DNA of 64,000 nt. Source: Nocardiopsis flavescens (GTDB taxonomy: Bacteria; Actinomycetota; Actinomycetes; Streptosporangiales; Streptosporangiaceae). Made by a program: the position numbers and the translations under genes. Each line of letters starts with the position of its first letter. Within the stretch, counting starts at the first letter, position 1. Below are positions 63,130-64,000 of this stretch, piece by piece. The notes beneath the pieces are model-generated. The model saw only the letters and a program-made list of their open reading frames with translations, ran no database searches and was not told where the DNA came from. Location of the stretch: NCBI RefSeq assembly GCF_900141985.1, contig NZ_FQZK01000007.1:1-64000 (forward strand), given 5' to 3'.

Positions 63130-64000
63130 TCAGCGGCCCGGACGGTCGGCGGCGCGGCGCGCGTCGGACCGCCGCAGGTACGCGGCCAGGCCGGCGAGCA
63201 GGAGCAGCAGGGCCGCCAGGACCGCGGTCCCGGCGTTGAACCCGACCCCGTGGATGAAGATGTGGGCCAGGGCGCCGGCGGCCAGGACGTAGTAGACCAT
63301 CGGGATCACCGTCTGGCGGATCAGGTCCCCCTCTCGGCCGACGAGGCCGACCACGGCGGAGGCCGCGACCACGTTGTGCACGGTGATCATGTTGCCCGCG
63401 GCGCCGCCGGCCGCCTGGGCGGCGACCACCGTCTCGGGGGGCACGCCGATGCGTTCGGCGGTGGAGAACTGGAAGAGGGAGAACATCAGGTTGGACACGG
63501 TGTTGGACCCGGCGACGAAGGCGCCCAGGGCCCCGATCCAGGGGGCGTGGAGGGGCCAGGCCGTGCCGCCGAGCTCGGCCGCTCCGGCGGCGAGGGTCAG
63601 GGGCATGCTCGCGAGCGCGGTCTCGCCGAAGTCGGAGCCGGTGTTGATGAACACCCGCACCAGGGGGACGGCGAAGAGCAGGGCGACGGCCGCCCCGGCG
63701 AGCTGGGAGCCCGCCATCCCCCAGGAGGCGAGGATCTCCCCGCCCTTCATGCGGTGCAGGCCGTAGGTGACGAGGCAGACCAGGATGAAGGTGGCGCCCG
63801 GCGAGTAGAGGGGCTCGACGACCTGGGCCACGGAGGTGCCGAAGATGTCGGCGGCCCCGACGGTGATGCCGGTCAGCCAGGCCTTGACGGGCTCGATGGT
63901 GCGGGTGGCGACCAGGAGCGCGGCCACCAGGAGGTAGGGGGACCAGGCGCGGAGCAGGCCCATGCGCCGCTCGGCGGCGGGCCCGTCGTCCCCGTTGCCG
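63130..64000 (-). CDS. lctP: L-lactate permease, C-terminal part (gene continues past the right edge)
   Basis: The window holds the last 290 or so codons of a multi-spanning transporter of the LctP family, which imports L-lactate and glycolate with protons. Characteristic stretches are RAWSPYLLVA, GAFVAGSNTVSNLMFSLFQFS and QAAGGAAGNMITVHNVVAASAVVG. About seven hydrophobic helices are visible and the protein ends with a basic tail. The frame remains open through position 64000, so the N-terminal half lies outside; the ATG at 63963 is internal. Confidence 0.9.
   Translation of the reverse strand, partial: GNGDDGPAAERRMGLLRAWSPYLLVAALLVATRTIEPVKAWLTGITVGAADIFGTSVAQVVEPLYSPGATFILVCLVTYGLHRMKGGEILASWGMAGSQLAGAAVALLFAVPLVRVFINTGSDFGETALASMPLTLAAGAAELGGTAWPLHAPWIGALGAFVAGSNTVSNLMFSLFQFSTAERIGVPPETVVAAQAAGGAAGNMITVHNVVAASAVVGLVGREGDLIRQTVIPMVYYVLAAGALAHIFIHGVGFNAGTAVLAALLLLLAGLAAYLRRSDARRAADRPGR

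Overview
The window is chromosomal DNA from a high-GC, filamentous-type actinomycete. GC content is well above 70 percent and nearly every codon ends in G or C. A DivIVA-domain coiled-coil protein of the Scy/FilP kind sits beside methylmalonyl-CoA epimerase and thiolase, as in Streptomyces. The content fits Nocardiopsis or a close relative (Streptosporangiales), but I infer this from gene content and cannot prove it. I see no tRNA, CRISPR array, insertion sequence or prophage. The 16S rRNA gene itself lies just beyond the left edge; only its leader and promoters are inside.

Much of the window follows, with rearrangements, the conserved actinobacterial block that in Mycobacterium tuberculosis runs from rpmE (Rv1298) to rdgB (Rv1341). 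From the left: rRNA promoters and leader (1-604); rdgB, rph and a metallo-beta-lactamase-fold protein matching the Rv1339 cAMP phosphodiesterase (0.7-2.9 kb); the cysM-cysO-mec cysteine pathway (3.2-5.0 kb); NAD salvage pncB-pncA (5.1-7.0 kb); trpS, a secreted M43 metalloprotease and an SF2 helicase (7.1-11.1 kb). Then comes a heme/iron island (11.3-20.1 kb): a class E sortase with a small membrane partner, the hmuTUV heme ABC transporter, and divergently three secreted proteins with HtaA heme-binding domains and/or LPXTG anchors. Two DtxR/IdeR-like iron boxes lie between the two arms.

20.3-27.3 kb holds DUF3039, YqgE/AlgH, malic enzyme, a cytidylate-kinase-like protein, a YbbN-like thioredoxin-TPR protein, an isobutyryl-CoA-mutase-type B12 enzyme and a MarR regulator. 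27.6-31.6 kb carries two tandem secreted GH18 chitinases. 31.8-40.9 kb holds an alpha/beta hydrolase, the MeaB-type GTPase, thiolase, methylmalonyl-CoA epimerase, the Scy/FilP-like protein, another hydrolase, 3-hydroxybutyryl-CoA dehydrogenase and the mismatch endonuclease NucS. 40.9-45.3 kb is an envelope-stress-like module: ABC transporter, histidine kinase and response regulator with overlapping ends, then a LiaF-like protein. A secreted M28 aminopeptidase, a methyltransferase and PduO cobalamin adenosyltransferase follow.

48.7-62.8 kb is one long minus-strand block: DUF2550, the complete F1Fo ATP synthase operon with its two I-type proteins, a WecA-type transferase, threonylcarbamoyl-AMP synthase, prmC, prfA and rpmE. 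The window ends inside an L-lactate permease gene. Functional themes are heme capture and transfer across the envelope, B12-dependent acyl-CoA metabolism (mutase, MeaB, epimerase, PduO), chitin use, cysteine and NAD supply, and energy coupling.
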